37,587 nucleotides of DNA from Shewanella decolorationis S12 (GCF_000485795.1 NZ_AXZL01000064.1:1-37587), one strand, 5' to 3'. Positions 26,239 through 36,115 are shown, counted from the first letter of the stretch. The notes: generated from the letters alone by a model not told the origin. Translations and numbers: made by a program.

Positions 26239-29203
26239 CCGGTGGCAGCGGTCGCAATGGCCTGAACTTCCCCGCACCGACCTTGGCACTGCTGCGCCAT
26301 AGGTAATCGCCGGTCAGGTTGATATGCTCCCACCCCAGCGGTGACAGATATTGCAGCAACGTGTCGTCCAGCGCCTTGCCGTGGGCACGCAAAGCACTGG
26401 TGGCACGCTCCAGATAGACCGTGTTCCACAACACGATGGCCGCCGTCACCAGATTGAGGCCGCTGGCCCGGTAGCGCTGCTGCTCAAAACTGCGGTCGCG
26501 GATTTCACCCAATCGGTAGAAAAAGACGGCCCTGGCCAGCGCGTTGCGCGCCTCGCCCTTATTCAGCCCCGCATGGACGCGGCGGCGCAGCTCCACGCTT
26601 TGCAGCCAATCCAGAATGAACAGCGTGCGCTCGATGCGCCCCAGCTCGCGCAGGGCGACGGCCAAGCCGTTTTGGCGCGGATAGCTGCCGAGCTTGCGCA
26701 GCATCAGCGAGGCCGTCACCGTGCCCTGCTTGATCGAAGTGGCCAGCCGTAGGATTTCATCCCAATGAGCGCGAATAGCCTTGATGTTCAGCCTGTCGCT
26801 GCTAATCATCGGCTTGAGTGCATCGTAGGCAGTATCGCCCTTGGGAATGAACAGCTTGGTGTCGCCCAGGTCGCGGATGCGCGGCGCGAACCGGAATCCC
26901 AGAAAGTGCATCAGGCCGAACACATGATCGGTGAAGCCCGCTGTGTCGGTGTAGTGTTCCTCGATACGCAAGTCAGACTCGTGGTACAGCAGGCCATCGA
27001 GCACATAGGTCGAGTCGCGCAAGCCGACGTTGACCACCTTGGCGCTGAAAGGCGCGTATTGGTCGGATATGTGAGTGTAGAAAGTCCGTCCTGGGCTGCT
27101 GCCATATTTCGGGTTGATGTGTCCCGTGCTCTCGGCCTTGCTACCAGTTCTGAAATTCTGGCCATCTGACGATGATGTGGTGCCATCGCCCCAGTTTTCG
27201 GCGAAAGGTTGTCGAAACTGCGCATTCACCAGCTCGGCCAGTGCCGTCGAATACGTTTCATCCCGGATGTGCCAAGCTTGCAGCCACGACAGTTTGGCGT
27301 AGGTCGTGCCAGGGCAGGACTCAGCCATTTTGGTGAGTCCAAGATTGATGCCATCAGCCAGGATAGTCGTCAGCAGCAAGGTTTTGTCCTTGGCCGTGTC
27401 GCCGGTCTTCAGGTGCGTGAAATGCCGGGTGAAGCCTGTCCACTCATCAACTTCCATCAGCAGTTCGGTAATTTTTACGTGTGGCAGCAGCATCGCCGAC
27501 TGGTCGATTATGGCTTGTGCAGTCTCCGGCACTGCCGCGTCCAGCGGCGTGATCTTCAGGCCGGACTCGGTAATGATGGCATCCGGCAGATCATTGGCCG
27601 CAGCCATGCGGTTGACGGTGGTAAGCTGCAGTTCCAGCAATGCCAGTCGGCCGTGCAAATACTGATCGCAATCGGTGGCCACTGCTAGCGGCAATTCGTT
27701 GCCCAGCGTCAAGGTGGTGAATTTCTCGACCGGTACTAGGTACTCATCGAAGTCCTTGAACTGCCGCGAACCCTGCACCCAGACATCTCCTGAGCGCAGC
27801 GCGTTCTTCAGCTCCGACAGGGCGCACAGCTCGTAGTAACGCCGGTCAATGCCATCGTCCGTGAGCACCAATTTGGCCCAGCGCGGTTTGATGAATACGG
27901 TCGGCGCGTCGGCGGGCACCTTGCGGGCGTTGTCGCTATTCATATCGCGAAGCACCTCGATGGCATCGAGTACGCCCTTGGCGGCTGGCGCCGCCCGAAG
28001 CTTGAGTACGTCCAGGAACTGCGGCGCGTAACGGCGCAACGTAGCGTAGCTTTCACCGATGCGATGCAGAAAGTCGAAACTCTCCGGTTGCGCGAGCTTT
28101 TGCGCCTCCGTGACGCTGGCTGCGAAGGTATCCCACGGCATTACTGCCTCGATGGCGGCGAACGGATCGCCGCCGCTCTGTTTGGCTTCCAGCAAGGCTT
28201 GGCCGATGCGGCCATACATCCGCACCTTGTCATTGATCGCCTTACCGGAAGCCTGAAACTGCTGCTGATGCTTGTTTTTGGCGGCGTTAAATAGTTTGCC
28301 AATGATGCGGTCGTGCAGGTCGATGATTTCGTCGGTGACGGTAGCTATGCCTTCAATGGCCAGCGAAACCAGAGTGGCATAGCGTCGTTGCACCTCGAAT
28401 TTGGCCAAGTCGGCGGGTGTCATCTGTCCGCCCTCTCGGGCGATCTTGAGCAGGCGGTTCTGGTGAACTTGTCGCTCGATGCCTGCGGGAAGGTCAAGCG
28501 CCTGCCAAGCCTTGAGGCGCTCGATATGTTCAAGCATATGCCGAGAGTTCGGCTTGATGGGCGACTGGCGCAGCCATGCCAGCCACGTCAATTTGCTGCC
28601 GTCCTTGCGCTTGAGAAGTTCATCTAGGCGCTGACGGTGGTGCGACAACAAAGAATCGGTCAACGCCGCGTAAATTCGCCGGTTGGCACGGGTGATGGCC
28701 TCGGCGCTCGCGCGCTCGATGGCATTCATGGCGGGCAGGATGATGCTCTGCCGCCGCAGGTTTTCGACAAGGGCGCTGGCCAGCACAATGCCTTTGTCGG
28801 TCTGCAAGGCCAGTTCGGTCAATGTATGGACGGCTTGCCGGTAGTGGCTCATGGTGAAGGGCTTGAATCCGAACACCGTTTGCAACTCAACCAAGTGCTC
28901 CCGCCGTGTCTGCTCGCGCTGACCATACTCGTTCCAGCTTTCCACTGGCACCTTGAGTTGTGCGGCCACCATGCGCAACAAGGGCTGAAACGGAAGCTCA
29001 TCGATGCCCAAAAAGATGCCGGGAAATCGTAAGTAGCAAAGTTGCACAGCGAAGCCCAATCGATTTGCGGGGCCACGGTGCTGGCGGATGATCGACAGAT
29101 CAGTCTCGTTGAACGTGTACTGCCGGATCAGTTCGTCTTTGGCATCTGGCAGTGCCAGCAGGCTTTCGCGTTCGGTGGCGGACAGGATTGAGCGGCGCGG
29201 CAT
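26234..29203 (-). CDS. tnpA: Tn3-family transposase, Tn21 subfamily
   Basis: A 989-residue DDE transposase, matching the 988 of Tn21 TnpA. It opens [20 protein letters not shown], and blocks such as [45 protein letters not shown] and [20 protein letters not shown] are shared with Tn21. It binds the 38-bp ends and makes cointegrates. The gene is intact. Its 3' end runs into the left terminal repeat and it lies two bases from tnpR, so the pair is one operon. Confidence 0.96.
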   Translation of the reverse strand: MPRRSILSATERESLLALPDAKDELIRQYTFNETDLSIIRQHRGPANRLGFAVQLCYLRFPGIFLGIDELPFQPLLRMVAAQLKVPVESWNEYGQREQTRREHLVELQTVFGFKPFTMSHYRQAVHTLTELALQTDKGIVLASALVENLRRQSIILPAMNAIERASAEAITRANRRIYAALTDSLLSHHRQRLDELLKRKDGSKLTWLAWLRQSPIKPNSRHMLEHIERLKAWQALDLPAGIERQVHQNRLLKIAREGGQMTPADLAKFEVQRRYATLVSLAIEGIATVTDEIIDLHDRIIGKLFNAAKNKHQQQFQASGKAINDKVRMYGRIGQALLEAKQSGGDPFAAIEAVMPWDTFAASVTEAQKLAQPESFDFLHRIGESYATLRRYAPQFLDVLKLRAAPAAKGVLDAIEVLRDMNSDNARKVPADAPTVFIKPRWAKLVLTDDGIDRRYYELCALSELKNALRSGDVWVQGSRQFKDFDEYLVPVEKFTTLTLGNELPLAVATDCDQYLHGRLALLELQLTTVNRMAAANDLPDAIITESGLKITPLDAAVPETAQAIIDQSAMLLPHVKITELLMEVDEWTGFTRHFTHLKTGDTAKDKTLLLTTILADGINLGLTKMAESCPGTTYAKLSWLQAWHIRDETYSTALAELVNAQFRQPFAENWGDGTTSSSDGQNFRTGSKAESTGHINPKYGSSPGRTFYTHISDQYAPFSAKVVNVGLRDSTYVLDGLLYHESDLRIEEHYTDTAGFTDHVFGLMHFLGFRFAPRIRDLGDTKLFIPKGDTAYDALKPMISSDRLNIKAIRAHWDEILRLATSIKQGTVTASLMLRKLGSYPRQNGLAVALRELGRIERTLFILDWLQSVELRRRVHAGLNKGEARNALARAVFFYRLGEIRDRSFEQQRYRASGLNLVTAAIVLWNTVYLERATSALRAHGKALDDTLLQYLSPLGWEHINLTGDYLWRSSAKVGAGKFRPLRPLPPA

Positions 29204-29205
29204 GG

Positions 29206-29763
29206 TCAGTCCTCCCGCAGGTACTGGTACAGGGTTTCGCGGCTGATGCCGAAGTCACGGGCCACCAAGGTTTTTTGATCGCCAGCCGCGACTCGCCGTT
29301 TCAACTCGGTAATCTGTTCGCTGTTTAGCGATTTCTTTCGTCCCCGGTAGGCGCCACGCTGTTTGGCAAGCGCGATCCCCTCGCGCTGGCGTTCGCGGAT
29401 CAGTGCGCGCTCGAACTCCGCAAAAGCCCCCATGACCGACAGCATCAGGTTGGCCATCGGTGAGTCATCGCCGGTGAACGCCAGCCCTTCTTTAACAAAC
29501 TCCATGCGCACGCCTCGTTGTGTCAGCCCCTGAACGATGCGGCGCAGGTCATCAAGGTTGCGTGCCAGCCTGTCCATGCTGTGCACCACCACGGTATCAC
29601 CCTCGCGGACGAAGGCCAGCAGCCTTTCAAGTTCGGGACGTTGCGTGTCCTTGCCGGAAGCCTTATCGGTGAAGACCTTACCGACATCGATTTGCTCCAG
29701 TTGCCGATCAGGGTTCTGGTCGAAGCTGCTGACGCGGACATAGCCAATGCGTTGACCTTGCAA
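29206..29763 (-). CDS. tnpR: TnpR serine resolvase
   Basis: A serine recombinase that resolves cointegrates at res. The catalytic serine lies in [12 protein letters not shown]; the family motif [15 protein letters not shown] and a C-terminal helix-turn-helix ([20 protein letters not shown]) are present. The frame is open to 29832, but TTG 29763 with GGAGG four bases upstream gives 185 residues and aligns with the start of Tn21 TnpR (186). Intact. Confidence 0.93.
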   Translation of the reverse strand: MQGQRIGYVRVSSFDQNPDRQLEQIDVGKVFTDKASGKDTQRPELERLLAFVREGDTVVVHSMDRLARNLDDLRRIVQGLTQRGVRMEFVKEGLAFTGDDSPMANLMLSVMGAFAEFERALIRERQREGIALAKQRGAYRGRKKSLNSEQITELKRRVAAGDQKTLVARDFGISRETLYQYLRED

Positions 29764-29893
29764 GATGCCTCCAAAGGTGAAAGTGTCAGGATGAAATCTA
29801 TTACCCTTGGCAGCTTGTGTCAATAAATGCAAACTGTAATTCTATTCTGACGTAGTTTGCGCCCAGCATCTGACATCAGGTTAGGGTATAGCC
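29764..29893. promoter_or_regulatory. Probable res site of the transposon
   Basis: About 130 bp upstream of tnpR with repeated TGTCA/TCTGAC elements (TGTCAG at 29784, TGTGTCAATA near 29816, TTCTGACG near 29844, TCTGACATCAGG near 29868). Position and repetition fit three resolvase subsites. It also divides transposition genes from cargo. Confidence 0.6.
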
Positions 29894-31381
29894 TTAACTG
29901 ACACCACCTCCCAGGGCCTGATATAAAGCAACACTATCGACTAGGCGTTGTGCCTGGGCCGCAACCATATTGATCCGGATTGACTGTGCCTGTTGCTGCG
30001 CGATGAGCAGTTGCAGGTAGCTGGCCGCGCCCAGCCGGTATTGCCGCTCGACCGACTGCAATGAGGCCTGTGCAGCCATATCAGCGGCAGCGAGGGCAGT
30101 CAAAGTTTGTGCATCGCTTTCCACCGCGCGCAGGGTGTCGGCGACGTTACGCAAAGACTCCAATACGACGCTCTGGTAATTGGCTGCGGCGGCATCAAAA
30201 GCGGCGAGCGCCGCTCTTTTTTCAGCGGGTAGCCCTGGATTAAAAAGAGGCTGGGTGAGCTGCGCAACCAGGCCCCACACTGCCGAGCCACCACCGAACA
30301 GGGCACCGGTGGTCAGCGCTTGAGAGCCAAGGTTGGCGCTCAGGTTGATCTGTGGGTAGAGCTTGGCGACAGCCACACCATAGTCTGCATTGGCCGCATG
30401 CAACAGCGCCTCTGACGCCTGGATATCCGGTCGGCGGCGCACCAGTTCTGAGGGCACGACGAGCGGCATCTCGACGGGCAGAGTGAAATCGGCCAGAGTG
30501 AAGGCCGGGATGCCACCCGTGCCTGGGGCACGACCGGCTAGCACCGCCAGTAGATGTTCGGTTTGTTGCAGTTGTTTACGCAGCGCAGGCAGTTCTGCCC
30601 GCGTTTGCTCCGCCTGAGCTTGTAGGCTCAACGCTTCATCAGGTGAGGCCTGACCGATACGCACGCGTTCATGGGCTAGGCGCAGTTGCTCATCCTGCGC
30701 GCGCAAAATGGCAGTAGTGGCTTCTAGTTGCGCGGCGAGGCGTGCTCGGGTAATGGCAGCGGTTGCCATGTTGCCGGCAAGGGCCAGGCGCGCAGCATTC
30801 AGTTCGAAGCGACGGTAGTCGGCGCGAGCAGCCAAGGCTTCGAGTGCGCGCCGGTTGCCGCCAGCCAGATCGAGGTTGTAATGCACGCCAACGCTGGCGT
30901 TGTAGAGGCTGAATTGACGTGCGTCTCCGCTCAACCCTTGGCTACTGGGACTCATTTGCTGGCGCTGAGATCCCAGTGCGACATCTACCTGTGGATATTG
31001 CGTCGAGCCCGCCTGTGCGGCAAGAAGCTCCTGCGCCTGTCGCAAATTGGCGCTGATGCTCGCCAGCGTCGGGCTGACATGGAAAGCTTCGTTTATCAGT
31101 CCGTCGAGTGCGGATGAACCCAAGCTTTGCCACCATTGCGTTTCGATCGGAAGCCCTTCGACTAGACGTTGTGTTTCGCCGAACTGCGTGGGAGCGGACA
31201 CGGTTCTATCAGCTACCGGTGTTGCAGTGTAGCGAGCCACATCGGGTGCGGTGGGACGCTGAAAATCAGGGCCGGCGGCGCAGCCGGCCAGACCGGCGGT
31301 GACCAGACCAGCTACCAGGGAAGTTGCCGCAAGCCGTCTTTCGAGGCTGATGGGGCGCTGGCATGTTTTAGCGTGCTCCAT
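29894..31381 (-). CDS. NodT-type outer-membrane efflux lipoprotein
   Basis: A 495-residue TolC-superfamily channel. The signal peptide ends in the lipobox LAGC (Cys34) and the mature protein starts CAAGPDFQRP, typical of NodT/OprM proteins. Two OEP repeats follow. ATG 31381 has GGAG a few bases upstream and overlaps the end of the cytochrome gene by 14 bases. It closes the exporter through the outer membrane together with the membrane-fusion and ABC proteins of this operon. Confidence 0.9.
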   Translation of the reverse strand: MEHAKTCQRPISLERRLAATSLVAGLVTAGLAGCAAGPDFQRPTAPDVARYTATPVADRTVSAPTQFGETQRLVEGLPIETQWWQSLGSSALDGLINEAFHVSPTLASISANLRQAQELLAAQAGSTQYPQVDVALGSQRQQMSPSSQGLSGDARQFSLYNASVGVHYNLDLAGGNRRALEALAARADYRRFELNAARLALAGNMATAAITRARLAAQLEATTAILRAQDEQLRLAHERVRIGQASPDEALSLQAQAEQTRAELPALRKQLQQTEHLLAVLAGRAPGTGGIPAFTLADFTLPVEMPLVVPSELVRRRPDIQASEALLHAANADYGVAVAKLYPQINLSANLGSQALTTGALFGGGSAVWGLVAQLTQPLFNPGLPAEKRAALAAFDAAAANYQSVVLESLRNVADTLRAVESDAQTLTALAAADMAAQASLQSVERQYRLGAASYLQLLIAQQQAQSIRINMVAAQAQRLVDSVALYQALGGGVS

Positions 31382-31841
31382 AAAAATGCTCCACGAAAGG
31401 TTTACGGAAAGCTTGGTGGCAGCCCAAGCAGCTTTCCTGCACGTGGGCGAATGATTGGATCACCGCCTTGCCGTCGCTGCTCGCAGCAGCCAGCTTCATG
31501 GCCAGCGCCGCCTCGTGAGTCTGCGCGTCAAAGTTTCTGAACTTGGTCGCATCAGCGCCGAGGTAAGCAAGGATGCGCATTTTTTCAGTAAGCGGTGGCT
31601 CGGGGTGTGCAGCAACTTTTGGGGCGAGCTGAACGACCTGAACCCATTCCTCCTGCGAAATCGCACCGGTAATAGCCTGCATGTTGCGCCCGAGTTCCTG
31701 CATGATCTTGCGTAGCGCCAGTGGCTCAACCTGGGTAGCGTCACCAGCCCAAGCTGGCAACTGAAAACCCCATAAAAGCAGGCAGGCCGTAACGGTCAGG
31801 GTGATAGTTCCAAATGCGTGGCTGTGTTTGCGGTGGGTCAT
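31368..31841 (-). CDS. Cytochrome c'-type (class II) haem protein
   Basis: About 157 residues from ATG 31841 (CAGGAG six bases upstream; the frame is open to 31904). Signal peptide to QLPAWA, then an alpha-helical mature domain (LRKIMQELGRNMQAITGAI and more). It has a single haem site near the C-terminus, CLGCH, as in cytochrome c' (PF01322). Class II cytochromes bind NO or act in electron transfer. Its presence inside an ABC exporter operon is unusual; it overlaps the outer-membrane factor gene, so it is co-translated. Confidence 0.85.
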   Translation of the reverse strand: MTHRKHSHAFGTITLTVTACLLLWGFQLPAWAGDATQVEPLALRKIMQELGRNMQAITGAISQEEWVQVVQLAPKVAAHPEPPLTEKMRILAYLGADATKFRNFDAQTHEAALAMKLAAASSDGKAVIQSFAHVQESCLGCHQAFRKPFVEHFYGAR

Positions 31842-31869
31842 GAAATTCTCCTGTAATTCAATCGTTCTC

Positions 31870-32580
31870 TCATTCGAACTCCCGCCCTTCGCCAGCTTCC
31901 TCATGGGTCACGCCGTCGCGGATGTGGTAGATGCGCTTGAATGTGGGGATGATCTTTTCGTCATGGGTGACGACGATGATGGCGGTCTCGAACTTCCGTG
32001 CCATGTCGTTGAGGATGCGGATTACAGCCATGGCGCGCTCGGAATCCAGCGGCGCAGTGGGTTCATCGGCCAGGATCACCGGCGGACGATTGACCAGTCC
32101 GCGCGCGATGGCGACCCGTTGCTGCTCGCCACCGGAGAGTTGCGAGGGCATTGCGCGAGCTCGGTGTTGCACATCAAGCGCTGTGAGCAATTCCAGTGCC
32201 TTCGCGCGCGACTCTCCATTCGCGACGCCTGCAAGCATCGGCAGCAGCGCCACGTTGTCGGTGACATCGAGAAACGGAATCAGGTACGGCGCCTGGAAAA
32301 CGAAACCGATCTTGTCACGCCGTAAGGCGCGCAGGTCGCGGACTTTCCAGCCATCGGCGTAGATCACTTCATCGCCCAGCGTCATGCGACCGGCGGTCGG
32401 TTCGATCACCGCACCCAGACACTTGAGCAGCGTGCTCTTGCCGGACCCGGAAGGGCCGATCAGTCCCACCACTTCACCAGGTGCAACATGCATATTCACG
32501 TCTCTCAAGGCAAAGACAGCGGTGTCACCATCGCCATACCGCTTGCTTAAACTTTCGATGTGTATCCCTTTGCCACTCAT
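31870..32580 (-). CDS. ABC transporter ATPase (MacB/LolD-like)
   Basis: About 236 residues from ATG 32580 (GGAGG five bases upstream; frame open from TTG 32592). Walker A GPSGSGKST, signature LSGGEQQR, Walker B VILADEPTAPLDS (Pro-Leu for the usual Thr-Gly Leu), and switch His in VVTHDE. The family drives FtsX-type permeases for export. It overlaps none of the cytochrome gene, which starts 28 bases on. Confidence 0.92.
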   Translation of the reverse strand: MSGKGIHIESLSKRYGDGDTAVFALRDVNMHVAPGEVVGLIGPSGSGKSTLLKCLGAVIEPTAGRMTLGDEVIYADGWKVRDLRALRRDKIGFVFQAPYLIPFLDVTDNVALLPMLAGVANGESRAKALELLTALDVQHRARAMPSQLSGGEQQRVAIARGLVNRPPVILADEPTAPLDSERAMAVIRILNDMARKFETAIIVVTHDEKIIPTFKRIYHIRDGVTHEEAGEGREFE

Positions 32581-32581
32581 C

Positions 32582-33787
32582 TCAACCTCCAATGGCTTCG
32601 GCCGGATCGACCTTGAGTGCCATGCGAATGGCGACGAGGCTAGCTAGAACGCAGATCACGAGCACGGCAAAAAAACCGGCGACAGAATCCATTGGCGTGA
32701 GCAGGACATATTTTGGAAAAGCCGGTGCTGAAAAGGTGGCTGTGATCTTGCCGACCACGAAGCCAATCACGCCCAGGGCGAGCGCCTGCTGCATGATCAT
32801 CGCGGCGATGGTTCGGTTGCGTGTGCCGATGAGCTTCAACACCGCGATCTCACGGATTTTGTCCATCGTCAGCGAATAGATGATGAAGGCAACGATGGCC
32901 GCGCTAACGATGGCCAGAATCACAAGGAACATGCCGATCTGCTTGGCCGAGGTGGCGATCAGCTTGCCGACGAGGATGTCTTCCATCTGTGCCCGGGTGT
33001 AGACCGTCAAACGCTTCCAGCGCTGGATGGATTCGGCAACCTCGTCCGGCGCATGACCAGGTTTCAGAGTGACCAGCACGGCATTGACGAACGCGTTGCT
33101 GCTCTGTGAAGCAATCACGGCATCCAGCAAACCTGGATCACCGGGTCGATTGAAGACCGGGTTGGCTTCGGTGCGACGCCGGCTTTGCCAGATGGCATCG
33201 TTGTCCTTGAGGAACTGGGCCTCCTGGGCATCTTTGAGCGGAATGAATACCATCGGGTCGCCGCTGGACGACACCATGCGCCGTGTCAGCCCCACGACGG
33301 TGTAATGATTGCGGCGAATGGCAAGACGATCTCCCAGTTTGAAGCCGGTGGCGATGTCGGCCACAGCCTCGTAGTGACCGCGCGTGATCTGGCGTCCAGC
33401 GACGAGATAAGGAGGCCATCCGGGTGTAGCCCCCAACGCACCGGGCGCGATGCCGACCACCATGGTGCGTACATCACTCTCGCCCTTGCGTACCTGCATG
33501 GTCAGGTAGGTCGCGTTCGCTGCCTGTGAGACTCCCGGCATGGCGAGAATGGCGCGATACACGTCATCGTTGAGGCTGGACGACTCCGCATAAGGACCCA
33601 GAGTATCCTTTTGCACCACCCAAAGGTCAGCGCCACTGTTGTCGAGCAACGCCTTGCCGTCGTCCACCATGCCTCGGTACACCCCAGCCATGACTAGGGT
33701 GACGCCGATCAGCAGACCCAGACCGATGCCGGTGAAGACGAATTTCCCCCAGGCATGGAGAATGTCGCGGCCGGCCAGGCTGATCAT
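32582..33787 (-). CDS. FtsX-type ABC permease (MacB/DevC-like)
   Basis: A 401-residue inner-membrane protein with the four-span FtsX layout. Span 1 is near the N-terminus (FVFTGIGLGLLIGVTLVMAG), a long periplasmic domain of about 230 residues follows, and then three C-terminal spans (IGMFLVILAIVSAAIVAFII, AMIMQQALALGVIGFVVGKI, AGFFAVLVICVLASLVAI) end in KVDPAEAIGG. A single FtsX domain without a fused ATPase is like DevC and LolC/E. Its start overlaps the end of the adaptor gene (ATGA). Substrate unknown. Confidence 0.9.
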   Translation of the reverse strand: MISLAGRDILHAWGKFVFTGIGLGLLIGVTLVMAGVYRGMVDDGKALLDNSGADLWVVQKDTLGPYAESSSLNDDVYRAILAMPGVSQAANATYLTMQVRKGESDVRTMVVGIAPGALGATPGWPPYLVAGRQITRGHYEAVADIATGFKLGDRLAIRRNHYTVVGLTRRMVSSSGDPMVFIPLKDAQEAQFLKDNDAIWQSRRRTEANPVFNRPGDPGLLDAVIASQSSNAFVNAVLVTLKPGHAPDEVAESIQRWKRLTVYTRAQMEDILVGKLIATSAKQIGMFLVILAIVSAAIVAFIIYSLTMDKIREIAVLKLIGTRNRTIAAMIMQQALALGVIGFVVGKITATFSAPAFPKYVLLTPMDSVAGFFAVLVICVLASLVAIRMALKVDPAEAIGG

Positions 33788-34935
33788 CGTGAAACTCCCG
33801 GGATATGCTCGACCACATGGATGCGGCTGCGCGCCGTCAGTGCCTTTTCGCTATAGGTCACAACCTGGTCCCCATTCTTGAGCCCTTCGCGCACCTGCAC
33901 GTAACCATTGAGGTCGGAAGTGCCGAGCTTGACCGGGGAGAAATGCAGATCACCATCCACGATTTGCCAGACACCAACTTTATCGCCTTCACGCTGGACG
34001 GCAGCGTTGGGGATCAGTGGAGCGGCCGGGAGCGCCGGCAAGTCAACCGTGACTTCGGCCAGTTCACCCACCGGTGGCAAAGGTTCTGGTTTGTTATCGA
34101 ATGTCACCTTGGCAAGCGTTTCCTCGGTTACCGCGTCGGCCTTGGGTTCCACCCGCAGCACGCGGCCTTTCAAGGTCTGGCCACCACGCGAACGCAGGAC
34201 GATATGAGCCGGCAACCCCCCAGCCAGCCCCGATGCGCTGATCTGGTCGAAGCGCACATTGATCCACAAACTCTTGGGGTCGATCACTTCCACCACGGCC
34301 TGGCCCGCGACGATGGTCGTGCCGGGATCGGCATCGCGCACGGCGACTACACCGTCGACCGGCGCGATCAGGCGCAGATTGCTCCGCTGCGCGACGAGTC
34401 CTTCGCGGTCGGAGCGTGCCCGGGCAATATCTTCCCGAGCGGCGGATAGGGCGGCATCGGCGATCTGTAGTTCCTGCCGCTTGGTGGTGACGATTTCCTC
34501 GCTGGTCGAGCGCACCGCAAACAATTGCTCATAGCGGCGCGCCTGGGTCTGCGCGTAGGCTTGCCGGGCTTCTGCCTCGCGCAAAGCCGCTTCCGCCCGC
34601 TTGAATACAGACTCCTGTGAGCGCACCCGATCATCAAGGTCGACCGGCTCCATCTCGCCGAGCACCTGTCCGGCCTTGACCTGGTCGCCTACATGCACCT
34701 CCAGGCGTTTGACGCGCCCGGCAAACGTCGGCCCGATCTTGTAGGTGTAGCGCGCCTCCACCGTGCCGATGCCGAACAGCGCCGGTGTGATAGCCCGTGA
34801 TTCCACGCTTGCCACCGTCACAGCGACCGGGGCGAGCGGCCCTGATCGCAGACCGACATAAATAAAAAGCACCAGCAAAGGAATGATGACGGCAAGCAGC
34901 GCTAGGGTGCGGCCTTGCAAGGGTAACTTTTTCAT
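33784..34935 (-). CDS. Periplasmic membrane-fusion protein (MacA/DevB-like)
   Basis: A 383-residue adaptor with an N-terminal anchor span (LALLAVIIPLLVLFIYVGL). A biotinyl-lipoyl-like barrel follows (AGRVKRLEVHVGDQVKAGQV), then a coiled-coil hairpin rich in Ala, Arg and Glu, and a beta-barrel (APVDGVVAVRDADPGTTIVA). It overlaps both neighbours by four bases (ATGA), with the TetR gene upstream and the permease downstream. It joins the ABC pump to the NodT-like channel. Confidence 0.9.
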   Translation of the reverse strand: MKKLPLQGRTLALLAVIIPLLVLFIYVGLRSGPLAPVAVTVASVESRAITPALFGIGTVEARYTYKIGPTFAGRVKRLEVHVGDQVKAGQVLGEMEPVDLDDRVRSQESVFKRAEAALREAEARQAYAQTQARRYEQLFAVRSTSEEIVTTKRQELQIADAALSAAREDIARARSDREGLVAQRSNLRLIAPVDGVVAVRDADPGTTIVAGQAVVEVIDPKSLWINVRFDQISASGLAGGLPAHIVLRSRGGQTLKGRVLRVEPKADAVTEETLAKVTFDNKPEPLPPVGELAEVTVDLPALPAAPLIPNAAVQREGDKVGVWQIVDGDLHFSPVKLGTSDLNGYVQVREGLKNGDQVVTYSEKALTARSRIHVVEHIPGVSR

Positions 34936-35540
34936 TGCGCACTCCTTATGCCACGCCGATAAATTGCAAAGACGCGCGGCGCATCGCGGTGCATACGTCC
35001 CACATCACCCGCCAACAGCGATTGCATGACCAAGCCCTGGATCGTGCCAATGAACAGCGTTGCCGCCGCCTCGTTGTCAAGCGAGGGAGACAACTCGCCG
35101 CAGGCCTTGCCTTTCTCGATGAGACGATGCAAACGTTCGCCGTAGCGCTGAATCAAGGTTTGCACCATGCGCTTGGCCGGTGTCGATTCGGCACGCTGAA
35201 GCTCACCAAACATCATTCTTGGCACGCCTGGGTGCTCAGCTACGAATTCGATATGACTCATGAACATCGCCTCCATGGCTGCCAAGGGCGACTCGATTCC
35301 TTGTGCGGATCGATCGATTCTGGCTAATAGGCGCTCTGCTACCCACTCCATGACCGCCTGCCAAATAGCTTCCTTGTTCGGGAAGTGCCGAAACAGCGCA
35401 CCCTGGGTCAAGTTCATGTGTTTAGCGATAGCCGCAGTGGTTATCTCGCTTGGGTTTTGTGAACCGGCAAGTGCCACGACGGACTCGACAGTTACGGCAC
35501 GACGCTCATCGGCCGGCAGATGCTTTGGATGGGTGTCCAC
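34932..35540 (-). CDS. TetR-family repressor of the exporter operon
   Basis: About 202 residues from GTG 35540 (AAAGGAG five bases upstream; an alternative GTG is at 35546). The helix-turn-helix is at about 34-60 (TTAAIAKHMNLTQGALFRHF, PNKEAIW) and a ligand-binding C-terminal domain follows. The first gene of the six-gene cargo operon. It should repress itself and the exporter from the palindrome at 35556-35575 until an effector binds; the effector is unknown. Confidence 0.9.
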   Translation of the reverse strand: MDTHPKHLPADERRAVTVESVVALAGSQNPSEITTAAIAKHMNLTQGALFRHFPNKEAIWQAVMEWVAERLLARIDRSAQGIESPLAAMEAMFMSHIEFVAEHPGVPRMMFGELQRAESTPAKRMVQTLIQRYGERLHRLIEKGKACGELSPSLDNEAAATLFIGTIQGLVMQSLLAGDVGRMHRDAPRVFAIYRRGIRSAQ

Positions 35541-35555
35541 GAGCACTCCTTTTAA

Positions 35556-35575
35556 GATAGTAATTGATTACTATC
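35556..35575 (-). promoter_or_regulatory. TetR operator candidate
   Basis: GATAGTAA-TTGA-TTACTATC, perfect 8-base arms, 15 bases upstream of the tetR start. The shape TAGTAA(N4)TTACTA is common for TetR-type efflux regulators. Confidence 0.8.
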
Positions 35576-35643
35576 ATATCACAAGAGGCAACTCAAACAA
35601 GAGAAACCTGACGTCCTCGTCAATATTTAGCGTCTGCAATGGG

Positions 35644-35681
35644 CTTAACGTGCTTTATTTTCCGTTTTCTGAGAGGTCCCC
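35644..35681 (-). repeat. Transposon terminal inverted repeat, cargo side
   Basis: 38 bp; ends CACGTTAAG where the other end has CACGCTAAG, and has GACC for GTCG near the tip. Confidence 0.9.
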
Positions 35682-35868
35682 TTAAAACGCCTAGGAAGCG
35701 TTTTAAGCAGCTTTATTCTGATATTGATAGAACGTTTGCGATTTTAAGAAAAAAACGCTGCAAATCTTGATTTAGGACTCTTAATACCGATTTTCGCTTT
35801 ATCTTTCTGCTAGACCGTGAGCGAAGCGAACTAGCCCCGCAGGGTAACGGGCTATCCGCACTGAGATG

Positions 35869-36115
35869 GTTAAACGGTCGAAGACAAAACCTACTTACAG
35901 CGGTGCTTTTAAATCTCGCCCCTGCCAACGGCAGGAAATGGCGAGGCATTTTTGGGTAAGGGTGGAGCCTTTAGGCGAACTAGGGCGAAGCCCTTGGTCG
36001 CGGCGGAGCCGCTGCTTTTGGGGGGCGCCGGAGCGAGCGAAGCGAGGGGAAGGGCCGGCGGGGGCAAAGCCCCCAGGAGGGGTTCTTACTCCGCAAAATT
36101 GAAAAGTTTTGCACA
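35869..36115 (+). repeat. Structured repeat R2 (direct repeat with 25190-25434)
   Basis: Same mini-hairpin series as R1: CCTGCC-AAC-GGCAGG (35921-35935), AGGGC-GAA-GCCCT (35982), GCGGC-GGA-GCCGC (36000), GGGGGC-AAA-GCCCCC (36060). Outside these stems the two copies are largely identical. R2 lies between the transposon and the active iteron array. The 35682-35868 stretch before it holds no gene. Confidence 0.8.

Larger units (their letters stand above)
26201..35681. mobile_element. Tn21-subfamily (Tn3 family) transposon with ABC-efflux cargo
   Basis: 38-bp ends at 26201-26238 (starts GGGGTCGTCTCAGAAAACGG, ends CACGCTAAG) and 35644-35681 (inverted; starts GGGGACCTCTCAGAAAACGG). They differ in only a few bases. 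Contents from the left: tnpA, tnpR, res, then a six-gene efflux operon. The flanking 5-mers differ (TAGAT left, TTAAA right), so there is no target duplication. Base composition is clearly GC-richer than the plasmid. Confidence 0.92.
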
